Shown in pieces: positions 1 through 9,600 of a stretch of DNA of 39,944 bases. Location: positions 1 to 39,944 of the forward strand of contig CANMKK010000038.1 of assembly GCA_947498455.1 (NCBI GenBank), given 5' to 3'. A program made the translations under genes and the position numbers. The notes under the pieces are model-generated. The model saw only the letters and a list, made by a program, of their open reading frames with translations. It was not told the origin of the DNA and did not search any database. Every line of letters starts with the position of its first letter. The stretch's first letter is position 1. Source of the stretch: an uncultured Aquimarina sp. GTDB lineage: Bacteria; Bacteroidota; Bacteroidia; Flavobacteriales; Flavobacteriaceae.

Positions 1-3000
1 CAGTATCTGTAACAGTGATAGCTAATGTGTCGCTAGGAATACTCGTGTCTGTAATATCAACTGTACCTGTAAATCCTGGTATTACACTACAAAAACTAAA
101 ATTACTAATCCCATATCCATGTTTTACGGAGCCACACGTATCACAATTAAACCATTGTATCGTAATACTAGCAATACCATCGGCATCTTCAAAATTAACA
201 CCTAATTGACTATCAGCTATATTCGAGCTTCTGCTTGTTGAGTTTACTTCTCCTAATAAAAAGTTAGGATCTGCCGTATCATACGTTGGCGAAGCAGCAG
301 CAGTAAATGTTGGGAAAATTGTATTTCCAAGGCCATCTATTGCCGTTATTACGAATTTATCCCCATTTCCTCCTAATTTATCAATATTAAACAAATCAAA
401 GCCTGCTGAAAAAATTTCAGTTGCTGTTGATCCTGAATCAGTAAATGTAATAGTGTGCGAAATACCTGTAGTTCCAAATCCATTTGTAAATACCTGTAAA
501 ACTTCTTTTTGACCTGAAGTTGCATTCGTTCCAACACTAGGTGTAGGTCCATCACCTATTCCAGAACCAGAAGAATTCCAAGTACTTAAAGTACCTGTTT
601 CTCCAGAAAACGTATTAACTACATTTATTCCTGATCCATCTACATCATTAAAAGTATTCGTTAAAGCGCCATCGGGTGTCCAGTCAAATTCATTTGTCCC
701 GTTAGGTGAAGAAGTATCCCATCCATAACTATACAATGTACCTAAACAACTAGGATTAGGGAACAGTGTTGTTGGTAAAGGAAACATAAACCCATCATCT
801 TCAGTAAAATTCGAAGAACTAACAATAATAGTATGATTAGATGCATCTGTTCCTTCTGTTTGCGTAAAACCAACAACCAAATCGGAATCATCTATATCTA
901 CATTTAAAGTTCCTGCAGGGATAGATGTAGCTGACCATTCACCATTAGCATCTGTAGTAACGGTTTGAATCCCTCCCCCAGAATCTGTAAGAGTAACATC
1001 TACGTTTCTAAGGTCTAACTCTCCATTGTCCTGAATTCCATTTCCATTTGTATCAATGTATAAATGTCCACTAACTGAAGTACATACGCTAATTGTATCA
1101 TCTCTCATTGCAGCATTTACCCCCAAACTGTAATCAACACCTACTTCAGTTACTAGACCGTTTGCGTCTACCGTAGCTGGATCTGTTGTTCCAAACTGTC
1201 CTCCATCACCACCATCCGCATTGATATCACTATATGCCTCGTTTGCATCGCTACAATTATCATTATCACTATCTAAGTTTAAGAAATCAGGTGTGCCTGA
1301 TGTCGTTTCTGTTGGTGTTATAATTCCTGACCCACCATTTGCATCAGATGGTATACCGTCTGTAGCGATGTTATTTACATTCCCATCATTGTCGTTATGT
1401 CGACCATCATTATCTCCATCAACCCCTCCAGCTTCAATAACATCATAGATACCATCATTATCCGAATCCAAATCCAAGAAATCAGCAACACCATCATTAT
1501 CCGTATCACAAATTAAATGTACTCCAAAGGCAACACCCTGTCTTCCACTTCCTCCATGTGTTATCGATACATCAATAACAGATGCATTAAAAGAACTATA
1601 AATGCCAATACCAGATGTTGAATTACTTTGTGTTAACATTTGTGTACCTTCACCCGTATAAACCCCTCCTGCACCTAATGTTTCTATGCGTGTCCAATTA
1701 CCACCATTTGTGGCATACATGTTAGTTTCAAGATTCCCCGTCGTTTCAGCATCTAAAGCTAAAAGGTCTAAAGGAAATGTTACTCCATTTTTAGTAGCTA
1801 CAAAAGTTATAGTAAATGATGCTGATTCTCCAGATCCTCCATAAAAAGCCTCTGCACTCCCTGCCGTATTATATAAATTTATTAATTGAGCTACAGGAAC
1901 TACACTCATATCTGTTGGAATATAGGTACCTCCATTCACTACATTAGAGAAGGTAGCTATAATTTCTAATCCATCACCTAAAGTAAACGTTTGAGAATCT
2001 CCATCCTGAATACCATTCGCAAAAGCTGCATCTGTCCAATTGAAAAAATAAAATTGATCTTGAAAAGCTCCCGTACCAGAAGTTGAATTTGCCACGGATG
2101 GTTGTTCACATCTCAACTCAACACTATCCAAAATACCATCATTATCATCATCTAAATCACAAACTATATTAATTCCATCTCCATCTGGGTCATTAGCCGT
2201 AATTGTGCCTGGCGTAGCACCATCTAAACAAGGATCTGTAACTGATAAACTAGCTTGTGCTTCTTCGAAACAAATATTTGCTTCATTTGTAAATATTACT
2301 TTATAATCATTCCCATTATCCCCAGAAGTCAAAACTGGAGTCGTATAATTAACCACTCCTCCAGAGGCTATCGTACCATTCGCTCCAGAAATATCCGCGA
2401 ATCCACTACCCGTATCTAACTGCCATTGATATGTAAGATTGGTACTAGCAGTTGTCACTGGTGTTGTAGTTATCACATTTGTAGATGCAACAGCACTAAA
2501 AGTTGCAGTTGCTCCGACAACACCAGCTTGGTTTGAAGGAGCAGTATCAATGTTCATGGAAATACCTTGTTGATATGTATTCCCTGCAGTAATCGTCGCA
2601 GGAGTTGTTATATAAGCATCTCCAGCTCCATTTAATCCCGCTGCAATTACCAAACCATTATTATTTACTCCTCCATTAAGAAGTGTTGGCGTATCAACCC
2701 CATATATACCTGTATCACCACCATCAGCATTGGCATTCGCATATGCTTCATTAGCATCACTACAACCATCATCATCACTATCAGTATCCTGATAATCTAA
2801 AATATTATCAAAATCTGTATCCCTAGCACAAAAACCATTTTCGATACTAAAATTATCAATAGCAATATCATCAGATAATAGCGTAGCATCAAAACTGAAG
2901 TTTGCATTACTTATTTCCGTTGGTAAAGAAACTGTTATTTTCCTTAACACCCAATTGAGATAACTAGAATGATCTATGAACTGCGGGCCTTGAGATGAAG

Positions 3001-3553
3001 CATTAGTAATCGTAAAAGCAGCTCCATTTAAGGCGGTTACCATTGCATCTCCTCCTTGTCCCGTAGCATTATCGGCATTATCACCTCCTCCCAAAGGAGT
3101 TAAAACTCTTATATACTCTATTCCATTTACAAATACACTTAACTGAGTTATATCCCCATTTGTACCTGTACAACTGTTATTACCATTATTCCATCCATAG
3201 TCAAAAGAAAAAGAAAGAACTCTTGGAAAAGCACAAGAAATCGTCTGATTAAGCGAAGCCGACACGCAATTTAAATCAGAATAAGCATAATTATTTGTAG
3301 TACTGTGTATAAAATTAGAACTTGTCCAACCACTTAAATTCCCTGTTAATGTTCCATTTACAAATTGAAGCCCAGAAGGATCATTTTCATCCGAATCTAA
3401 AATTCCATCATTATCATCATCTAAATCTATACTATTGTCAACACCATCGCCGTCAGAATCCTGAGCATATTGAGGTAAACTAAAAAATAAAAGAAAGATC
3501 AAAAAGGCAACAAAAAACCTTTGACCCAATGAGTTTTGAGTAATTTTTTCCAT
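1..3553 (-). CDS. Large secreted surface protein with TSP3-like and SdrD_B-like domains (partial, C-terminus off the window)
   Basis: Reading from ATG at 3553 the frame stays open for 1184 codons to the window edge. Residues 1-31 are a signal peptide (hydrophobic FLIFLLFF core, likely cut after QYAQ). Acidic, calcium-binding TSP3-like stretches (DSDGDGVDN, DLDDDNDGILD, DLDSDNDGIYD) recur near residues 32-60, 244-270, 453-480, 683-711 and 756-783. They alternate with beta-rich modules: an N-terminal jelly-roll-like region, an Ig-like region near 355-440, and an SdrD_B/CNA_B-like module near 825-885 (YIDTNGNGIQDNGELDL). Two of the acidic stretches end in the same CSDANEAY phrase, so modules appear duplicated. 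Such proteins in this phylum are usually exported by the type IX system through a C-terminal sorting domain, which cannot be seen here. An adhesive or matrix role is inference. It is divergent from prfC. Confidence 0.88.
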   Translation of the reverse strand, partial: MEKITQNSLGQRFFVAFLIFLLFFSLPQYAQDSDGDGVDNSIDLDDDNDGILDSDENDPSGLQFVNGTLTGNLSGWTSSNFIHSTTNNYAYSDLNCVSASLNQTISCAFPRVLSFSFDYGWNNGNNSCTGTNGDITQLSVFVNGIEYIRVLTPLGGGDNADNATGQGGDAMVTALNGAAFTITNASSQGPQFIDHSSYLNWVLRKITVSLPTEISNANFSFDATLLSDDIAIDNFSIENGFCARDTDFDNILDYQDTDSDDDGCSDANEAYANANADGGDTGIYGVDTPTLLNGGVNNNGLVIAAGLNGAGDAYITTPATITAGNTYQQGISMNIDTAPSNQAGVVGATATFSAVASTNVITTTPVTTASTNLTYQWQLDTGSGFADISGANGTIASGGVVNYTTPVLTSGDNGNDYKVIFTNEANICFEEAQASLSVTDPCLDGATPGTITANDPDGDGINIVCDLDDDNDGILDSVELRCEQPSVANSTSGTGAFQDQFYFFNWTDAAFANGIQDGDSQTFTLGDGLEIIATFSNVVNGGTYIPTDMSVVPVAQLINLYNTAGSAEAFYGGSGESASFTITFVATKNGVTFPLDLLALDAETTGNLETNMYATNGGNWTRIETLGAGGVYTGEGTQMLTQSNSTSGIGIYSSFNASVIDVSITHGGSGRQGVAFGVHLICDTDNDGVADFLDLDSDNDGIYDVIEAGGVDGDNDGRHNDNDGNVNNIATDGIPSDANGGSGIITPTETTSGTPDFLNLDSDNDNCSDANEAYSDINADGGDGGQFGTTDPATVDANGLVTEVGVDYSLGVNAAMRDDTISVCTSVSGHLYIDTNGNGIQDNGELDLRNVDVTLTDSGGGIQTVTTDANGEWSATSIPAGTLNVDIDDSDLVVGFTQTEGTDASNHTIIVSSSNFTEDDGFMFPLPTTLFPNPSCLGTLYSYGWDTSSPNGTNEFDWTPDGALTNTFNDVDGSGINVVNTFSGETGTLSTWNSSGSGIGDGPTPSVGTNATSGQKEVLQVFTNGFGTTGISHTITFTDSGSTATEIFSAGFDLFNIDKLGGNGDKFVITAIDGLGNTIFPTFTAAASPTYDTADPNFLLGEVNSTSRSSNIADSQLGVNFEDADGIASITIQWFNCDTCGSVKHGYGISNFSFCSVIPGFTGTVDITDTSIPSDTLAITVTDT

Positions 3554-3883
3554 ATGACGACGGTTTTATAATAATCTATAAAAATCTAGGAGGGGTAATT
3601 TACTTTTATAGACTATCTATAACTATTATTATAAATATAAAAAAGACAATAAAAACATAAAAAAATAACGGTTTAACCTTATTTTAATAATACTACAAAT
3701 ATTATAATAGATTTCTATATTTCACGCACTTATCATCATCTTTTTTTGTTTTTTTCGACAAAAAGCATTTTTATAAGGCATAAAACATAAATTAAACACA
3801 ATACTCTCACAATCATTAGTCTGCTTAATTTCACAGTATTGTACTTTTTAATAGTATATTTGCAGCTTTTAGGAACAAATCGC
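3554..3883. other. Divergent AT-rich intergenic region
   Basis: 330 bp separate the starts of the surface protein gene and prfC. The stretch is very AT-rich. I see a -7 element for prfC (listed separately) but no convincing promoter pair for the surface gene and no small gene. An AGGAGGGG string near 3588 on the plus strand does not precede any start codon. Confidence 0.6.
3855..3862 (+). promoter_or_regulatory. Candidate -7 element for prfC
   Basis: TATATTTG matches the Bacteroidota -7 consensus TAnnTTTG and lies 21 bp before the chosen prfC ATG, giving a leader of roughly 15 nt. No good TTTG -33 element lies at the usual distance. The element would sit inside the coding region if the upstream start at 3839 were used, which supports the ATG at 3884. 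Confidence 0.4.
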
Positions 3884-5470
3884 ATGAAATTTACTGACGA
3901 AATAAAAAGAAGAAGAACATTTGGTATTATTTCCCATCCGGATGCGGGAAAAACTACTTTAACCGAAAAACTATTACTTTTTGGTGGTGCAATCCAGGAG
4001 GCAGGAGCAGTAAAATCGAATAAAATTAAAAAAGGAGCTACCAGTGATTTTATGGAAATCGAACGGCAAAGAGGAATTTCTGTTGCTACTTCTGTATTAG
4101 CTTTTGAATATCAAGGGATAAAAATTAATATCCTGGATACACCTGGTCATAAAGATTTTGCTGAAGATACTTTCAGAACCTTAACCGCGGTAGATAGTGT
4201 AATTGTTGTTATCGATGTGGCTAAAGGTGTTGAGGAGCAAACAGAAAAATTAGTTTCGGTTTGTAGAATGCGTAACATCCCAATGATTGTCTTTATTAAT
4301 AAATTAGATCGTGAAGGTAAAGATGCATTCGAATTGTTAGATGAAATTGAACAAAAACTTGGATTAACGGTTACTCCTTTAAGTTTTCCTATCGGAATGG
4401 GGTATGATTTCCAAGGGATATACAATATTTGGGAGAAAAATATCAATCTTTTTAGTGGTGATAGTAGAAAAAACCTTGAAGAAACTATAAAAATATCTGA
4501 TTTATCTTCACCGGAATTAAATACTTTAATTGGAGATACTCCGGCCGAAACTTTACGAGAAGAACTAGAGTTGGTAGAAGGTATATACCCAAACTTTGAT
4601 AAAGATTCCTATAACAATGGAAGCTTACAACCTGTCTTCTTCGGCTCTGCTCTTAATAATTTTGGAGTAAGAGAATTACTAGATTGTTTTATCTCTATAG
4701 CACCTACACCTAGACCCAAAGAAAGTGATATTAGGTTAGTAGAACCAGAAGAAAAAGATTTTACAGGTTTTGTTTTCAAAATTCATGCTAATATGGATCC
4801 CAAGCACCGTGATAGGCTTGCTTTCATTAAAATAGTATCTGGAACATTTGAAAGAAATGTACCATATTTACATACTAGACACAACAAAAAGCTTAAATTC
4901 TCTAGTCCTAATGCTTTTTTTGCCGAAAAAAAGGAAATTGTAGACATTTCATATCCCGGGGATATTGTTGGATTACATGATACTGGAAATTTTAAAATTG
5001 GAGATACGCTTACTACTGGCGAGCAATTAAATTACAAAGGAATTCCAAGTTTTTCTCCAGAGCATTTTAGGTATATAAATAATGCCGACCCTCTAAAATC
5101 CAAACAATTAGCTAAAGGAATCGATCAGCTAATGGATGAAGGTGTTGCTCAATTATTCACGTTGGAGTTAAATGGTCGAAAAGTTATTGGTACTGTGGGT
5201 GCGCTACAGTATGAAGTAATACAGTATAGATTAGAACACGAATATGGTGCAAAATGCACTTATGAAAACCTAAATGTTCACAAAGCTTGCTGGGTTGAAG
5301 TAGAAGATTCAGATTCTGATGAATTCAAAGATTTTAAGCGAGTTAAAAGTAAGTTTTTAGCTAAAGATAAGCGAGGGCAACTAGTCTTTTTAGCAGACTC
5401 TTCTTTTAGTTTACAAATGACACAACAAAAATACCCGTCTATTGTATTTCATTTTACGTCAGAATTTTAA
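3884..5470 (+). CDS. prfC: Peptide chain release factor 3 (RF3)
   Basis: RF3 is a cytoplasmic translational GTPase that removes RF1/RF2 from the ribosome after peptide release. The 528-residue product matches the usual family length of about 529. All GTPase motifs are present: the P-loop HPDAGKTT near residues 20-27, the TSDFMEIERQRGISV switch region, DTPGHKDF, NKLDRE, and GSALNNFG as the G5 region. The RF3-specific C-terminal domain follows (GVAQLFTLELNGRKVIGTVG). An in-frame start exists 45 nt upstream, but residues MKFTDEIKRRRTFGI are the typical N-terminus and the -7 box falls between the two, so I use the ATG at 3884. It is monocistronic and divergent from the surface protein gene. Identification is firm. 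Confidence 0.96.
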   Translation: MKFTDEIKRRRTFGIISHPDAGKTTLTEKLLLFGGAIQEAGAVKSNKIKKGATSDFMEIERQRGISVATSVLAFEYQGIKINILDTPGHKDFAEDTFRTLTAVDSVIVVIDVAKGVEEQTEKLVSVCRMRNIPMIVFINKLDREGKDAFELLDEIEQKLGLTVTPLSFPIGMGYDFQGIYNIWEKNINLFSGDSRKNLEETIKISDLSSPELNTLIGDTPAETLREELELVEGIYPNFDKDSYNNGSLQPVFFGSALNNFGVRELLDCFISIAPTPRPKESDIRLVEPEEKDFTGFVFKIHANMDPKHRDRLAFIKIVSGTFERNVPYLHTRHNKKLKFSSPNAFFAEKKEIVDISYPGDIVGLHDTGNFKIGDTLTTGEQLNYKGIPSFSPEHFRYINNADPLKSKQLAKGIDQLMDEGVAQLFTLELNGRKVIGTVGALQYEVIQYRLEHEYGAKCTYENLNVHKACWVEVEDSDSDEFKDFKRVKSKFLAKDKRGQLVFLADSSFSLQMTQQKYPSIVFHFTSEF

Positions 5471-5473
5471 AAG

Positions 5474-5511
5474 CTTTTTTTAGGGCTCCACTCAAAAAAG
5501 ATTGTTTTTTT
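5474..5511 (+). terminator. Probable terminator of prfC
   Basis: Four bases after the prfC stop codon a CTTTTTT / AAAAAAG stem of 7 bp encloses a 13-nt loop, followed after ATTG by a run of seven T. The stem is weak (one G-C pair), so this is a moderate call. Confidence 0.45.
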
Positions 5512-5845
5512 AAAGGCTTATGTTTCCACATATTACAGTTTACTTATGTAAATAAATATATGCTCATTACAGATTCACACCTGAAATAGCTTATGAATTC
5601 AATAATTCAGTTGGTAAAAAATGGATTATAAATTTTAATAGCTACTTCAAACTTATAAAAAAAACACATCTATCCTGAATTGTCTTTTTTAGCTTTACAA
5701 AGTGATTTTTCCATAACTGCTTTACTTACAACTTAAAATTGAAAAATTTCCAATTACAGATTTAATATTACCTTTTTTAATAGAGTATTTTTCCTCTTGC
5801 CATAACAACTAAAATCATTAGAAAACATTCTCCTCTAACAAACAT
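5512..5845. other. Intergenic stretch with no recognised gene
   Basis: About 330 bp between the convergent prfC and Mpo1-like genes. It is AT-rich with many stop codons in all frames; I see no RNA gene, repeat or promoter match here. Confidence 0.6.
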
Positions 5846-6169
5846 CTAATCTTTTGTACTATCTAAAGACCTTTTTCCAAACAATATTTCAAAAAACATT
5901 TTAAAATCCGAAATTAAACTCCAAAAAGGGTATCTAAAAGTAGCAGGCTTATTTTTTTCGAAAAAAGCATGACCAATCCAAGCAAAGCCGTACCCTACGA
6001 CCGGAACCAGAATCCATTTCCATCCCCAATTATAATAGATAGCAAACCCAATAAACACAAATACAAAAAAAGTACCTATAAAATGTAGTATCCTACTCGT
6101 CTTATTTTTATGTTCGGTAAGATAAAATTTATAAAATTCTGAGTATGTCTTAATCCTTACATCAGCCAT
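5846..6169 (-). CDS. Mpo1-like (DUF962) small membrane protein
   Basis: 107 residues, the usual length for the bacterial DUF962/Mpo1-like family. The yeast member Mpo1 is a dioxygenase of fatty-acid alpha-oxidation; the bacterial role is not established. Visible family features are the N-terminal FYLTEHKNKTSRILHFIGT segment with a conserved His, two hydrophobic helices (about residues 30-46 and 50-66), the GHAFFEKNKPATFRYPFWSL block with the second conserved His, and a charged tail. Membrane placement is inferred from the two helices. It lies 133 bp downstream of the DUF3467 gene, behind a terminator, so it is probably transcribed separately. Confidence 0.85.
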   Translation of the reverse strand: MADVRIKTYSEFYKFYLTEHKNKTSRILHFIGTFFVFVFIGFAIYYNWGWKWILVPVVGYGFAWIGHAFFEKNKPATFRYPFWSLISDFKMFFEILFGKRSLDSTKD

Positions 6170-6191
6170 ATTCTATTTTATTTGTAGACAC

Positions 6192-6222
6192 TGAATATAA
6201 GAAAATATGGTATAAGATCAAA
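6192..6222 (-). promoter_or_regulatory. Weak promoter candidate for the Mpo1-like gene
   Basis: On the minus strand TTTG is followed after 19 bp by TATATTCA. The -33 element and spacing are right but the -7 element differs from TAnnTTTG at two positions. It sits just downstream of the DUF3467 terminator. Confidence 0.3.
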
Positions 6223-6235
6223 CAGGCTTACTCCA

Positions 6236-6272
6236 TAAAAAAAGTCAATCATTTAAAAAAAAATAATTGACT
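6236..6272 (-). terminator. Terminator after the DUF3467 gene
   Basis: AGTCAATTAT pairs with ATGATTGACT (10 bp with one T-G wobble) around an AT loop, and a run of seven T follows on the minus strand. Confidence 0.65.
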
Positions 6273-6302
6273 CAAATAAATATTGGTATAATTACCTATC
6301 TT

Positions 6303-6617
6303 TTATGCTTGTCCTGTAGGCCCAAAATTTAAAGGAATTGGCGGTTGTTCATAATCCTTAATTTCTCCGTGTGCTTCTTCAAATCGGGCAACATTATCAC
6401 TTAATGCTTTTAACAATCTTTTTGCATGTTGAGGAGTCAAGATGATTCTACTTTTTACTTTACTCTTTGGTCTTCCGGGCATAATATTTACAAAATCCAC
6501 AACAAATTCTGATACCGAATGATTTATAATTGCCAAGTTACTATAGATACCATCTGCAATAGACTCATCCAACTCAATATTTAGTTGATTTTGCTTTGGT
6601 TTATTTTGATCAGCCAT
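6303..6617 (-). CDS. DUF3467 family protein
   Basis: 104 residues resembling the DUF3467 family, which is common in Bacteroidota but without a known biochemical function. The central block GIYSNLAIINHSVSEFVVDFVNIMPG followed by SRIILTPQHAKRLLKALSDNVARFE is the characteristic part. There is no signal peptide or membrane segment, so it is probably cytoplasmic. It lies 56 bp downstream of rpoC on the same strand, separated by a strong intrinsic terminator, so expression may depend on read-through or on its own weak promoter. A role connected with transcription is only suggested by position. Confidence 0.85.
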   Translation of the reverse strand: MADQNKPKQNQLNIELDESIADGIYSNLAIINHSVSEFVVDFVNIMPGRPKSKVKSRIILTPQHAKRLLKALSDNVARFEEAHGEIKDYEQPPIPLNFGPTGQA

Positions 6618-6640
6618 TTTATATTGTTTATCCTAAAAAT

Positions 6641-6670
6641 AAAAAAGCCTGCCGTTGGGCAGGCTTTTTA
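6641..6670 (-). terminator. Intrinsic terminator of the rpoBC operon
   Basis: A perfect 7-bp GC-rich stem GCCTGCC / GGCAGGC with a 4-nt loop lies 3 nt beyond the rpoC stop codon and is flanked by A-runs and T-runs on both sides, so it could act on both strands. Confidence 0.9.
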
Positions 6671-6673
6671 TTA

Positions 6674-9600
6674 TTAATTATAATTTACTTCTTGTCGTTG
6701 TTCCATTCTATCTTCAAACTCTTCTTTAGAGCCTACTATGATACTTTCATAATCTCTCATTCCGGTACCAGCTGGGATTCTATGTCCAACGATTACATTT
6801 TCTTTTAATCCTTCTAAGTCATCAACTTTACCACTTACTGCAGCTTCGTTAAGTACTTTAGTAGTCTCCTGAAATGATGCAGCAGAAATAAATGATTTAG
6901 TCTGTAATGAAGCTCTGGTAATACCTTGTAATATTGGTGTTGCCGTGGCAGGAGTAACATCTCTTGCTACCACCAGATTTTTATCTTCTCTACGTAAAAT
7001 AGAATTCTCATCTCTCAATTCTCGAGGAGACACTATCTGACCAGCCTTTAGGTTTTCACTATCTCCATCATCCTCGATCACTTTCATACCAAAGATTGCA
7101 TCATTTTCCTGAATAAAATCAGACTTATGAACCAATTGGTTTTCTAAGAATATTGTATCACCCGGATCCTGTATTCTTACTTTACGCATCATCTGACGTA
7201 CTACAACCTCGAAGTGTTTATCGTTTATTTTTACTCCTTGTAATCGATATACTTCTTGCACTTCATTAACTAAGTACTGTTGTACTGCAGATGGTCCTTT
7301 GATTTTAAGAATATCTTCTGGAGTAACAGATCCATCAGACAATGGCATTCCTGCACGCACAAAATCATTTTCCTGAACTAGAATCTGATTAGATAGCTTA
7401 ACAAGATACTTCTTGATTTCACCTATTCTTGATTCAACAATGATTTCACGATTACCACGCTTAATTTTTCCAAATGAAACCACACCATCAATCTCACTTA
7501 CTACCGCAGGGTTAGATGGGTTACGTGCTTCAAATAATTCAGTCACCCGTGGAAGACCTCCTGTTATATCTCCTGCTTTTGCAGACTTACGAGGAATCTT
7601 AACTAATACCTTTCCGACTTTGATCTTTTCTTCATCTCCTACCATTAGGTGAGCTCCAACTGGCAAGTTATAAGAACGAAGTACTTCATCTCCTTTTCCT
7701 AATACAAGAAGTGTAGGTATTTTTTTCTTATCACGAGATTCTGAGATTACTTTTTCCTGGAATCCAGTTTGTTCATCAATTTCTACTTGATAAGTAATAC
7801 CTTGTTCTACATTTTCATACTTCACTTTTCCTGCAAACTCAGAAATAATCACTCCATTATAAGGATCCCACTGACAGATACTTTGATCTTTCTCCACAAT
7901 ATCTCCATCTTTGATAAATAATTGAGATCCATAAGGAATAAGATTTGTACTTAAAACGATTTTAGTTTTAGGATCTATAATTTTCACCTCAGAAGTACGT
8001 GAGATTACAACATCTACTACATCGCCTTCCGGGCCTTCTCCTTTTACGGTTTTAAGTTCATCTATTTCTGCCTTACCAGCAAATTTAGATTTCAGTTTAT
8101 TTTCTTCAGAAATGTTACTTGCAATACCTCCTACGTGGAATGTACGCAATGTAAGCTGTGTACCAGGTTCTCCAATTGATTGTGCTGCCACTACTCCAAC
8201 TGCTTCACCTCTTTGTACCGTTTTACCTGTTGCAAGGTTACGTCCATAACATTTTACACAGATACCCTTCTTAGCCTCACAAGTCAAAGCAGAACGAACT
8301 TCTACTGTTTCTACTGGCGAGTTCTCAATAAGTTTTGCAGTAGCATCATCAATTTCTACACCAGCCTCTACAAGTATCTCTTGTGTTAATGGGTTCACAA
8401 CATCATGTAATGAAGTCCTACCAACGATTCTCGCCCCTAGTCCTTCAATAATTTCTTCATTCTTCTTTAAAGGAGCTACTTCAACACCTCTCAATGTCTC
8501 ACAATCTTCTACATTAACGATTACATCTTGTGCAACATCAACCAAACGACGGGTTAAATACCCAGCATCTGCAGTTTTAAGTGCTGTATCGGCAAGACCT
8601 TTACGAGCACCGTGAGTAGAGATAAAGTATTCAAGAATTGAAAGTCCTTCTTTAAAGTTAGAAAGAATCGGGTTTTCAATAATTTCACCTCCTGCTGAAT
8701 TTGATTTCTTCGGCTTCGCCATCAATCCTCTCATCCCTGTAAGCTGACGAATCTGTTCTTTAGATCCCCTTGCTCCAGAGTCAAGCATCATATATACCGA
8801 ATTAAATCCTTGCTGATCTTCTCTAATACGCTTCATCGACAATTCTGTCAATTCGGCATTCGTAGAAGTCCATATATCAATTACCTGATTATAACGCTCA
8901 TTATTGGTAATAAGTCCCATGTTATAATTAGCAACAATATTATCTACTTGTGCATTAGCATCCGCAATCATTGTATGCTTTTCTTTAGGAATAATAATAT
9001 CTCCTAAACTAAAAGATAATCCTCCTCTAAATGCAAAGTTATATCCTAATGTTTTGATTTCATCTAGGAAAGCTGCAGTTTCGGGAACACTTGTTACCTT
9101 TAATATATCTCCGATAATATCTCTAAGTGATTTCTTAGTTAATACTTCATTGATATATCCCGCTTTTTCCGGAACTTTTTCATTAAATAAAACTCTACCT
9201 GTAGTAGTTTCAATAATCTTAGTAACTACTTGACCATCCTCAACATCCTTCGTGCGAACTTTAATATTAGCATTGATGTCTAGTCTCTTTTCATTATATG
9301 CTATAACTACTTCTTCTGGAGAATAGAATATTAAATCTTCTCCTTTAATAGTTAATTCTGATGTTGATCTACGAGATTTGGTCATATAATAAAGACCCAA
9401 TACCATATCCTGAGAAGGTACTGTTACTGGTGATCCATTTGCAGGGTTTAGAATATTATGTGATGCAAGCATCAATAATTGTGCTTCTAATATTGCTTCT
9501 GGTCCTAATGGTAAATGTACCGCCATTTGATCTCCATCAAAATCGGCGTTAAATGCCGTACATACTAATGGATGTAACTGTATCGCTTTACCTTCAATAA

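Noticed and set aside
3586..3596. AGGAGGGG resembling a Shine-Dalgarno site
   Set aside because: No start codon or credible frame follows within a useful distance on the plus strand.
3839..3883. Upstream start of prfC giving 15 more residues
   Set aside because: The -7 element lies within these codons and the extra residues are unlike the RF3 N-terminus.
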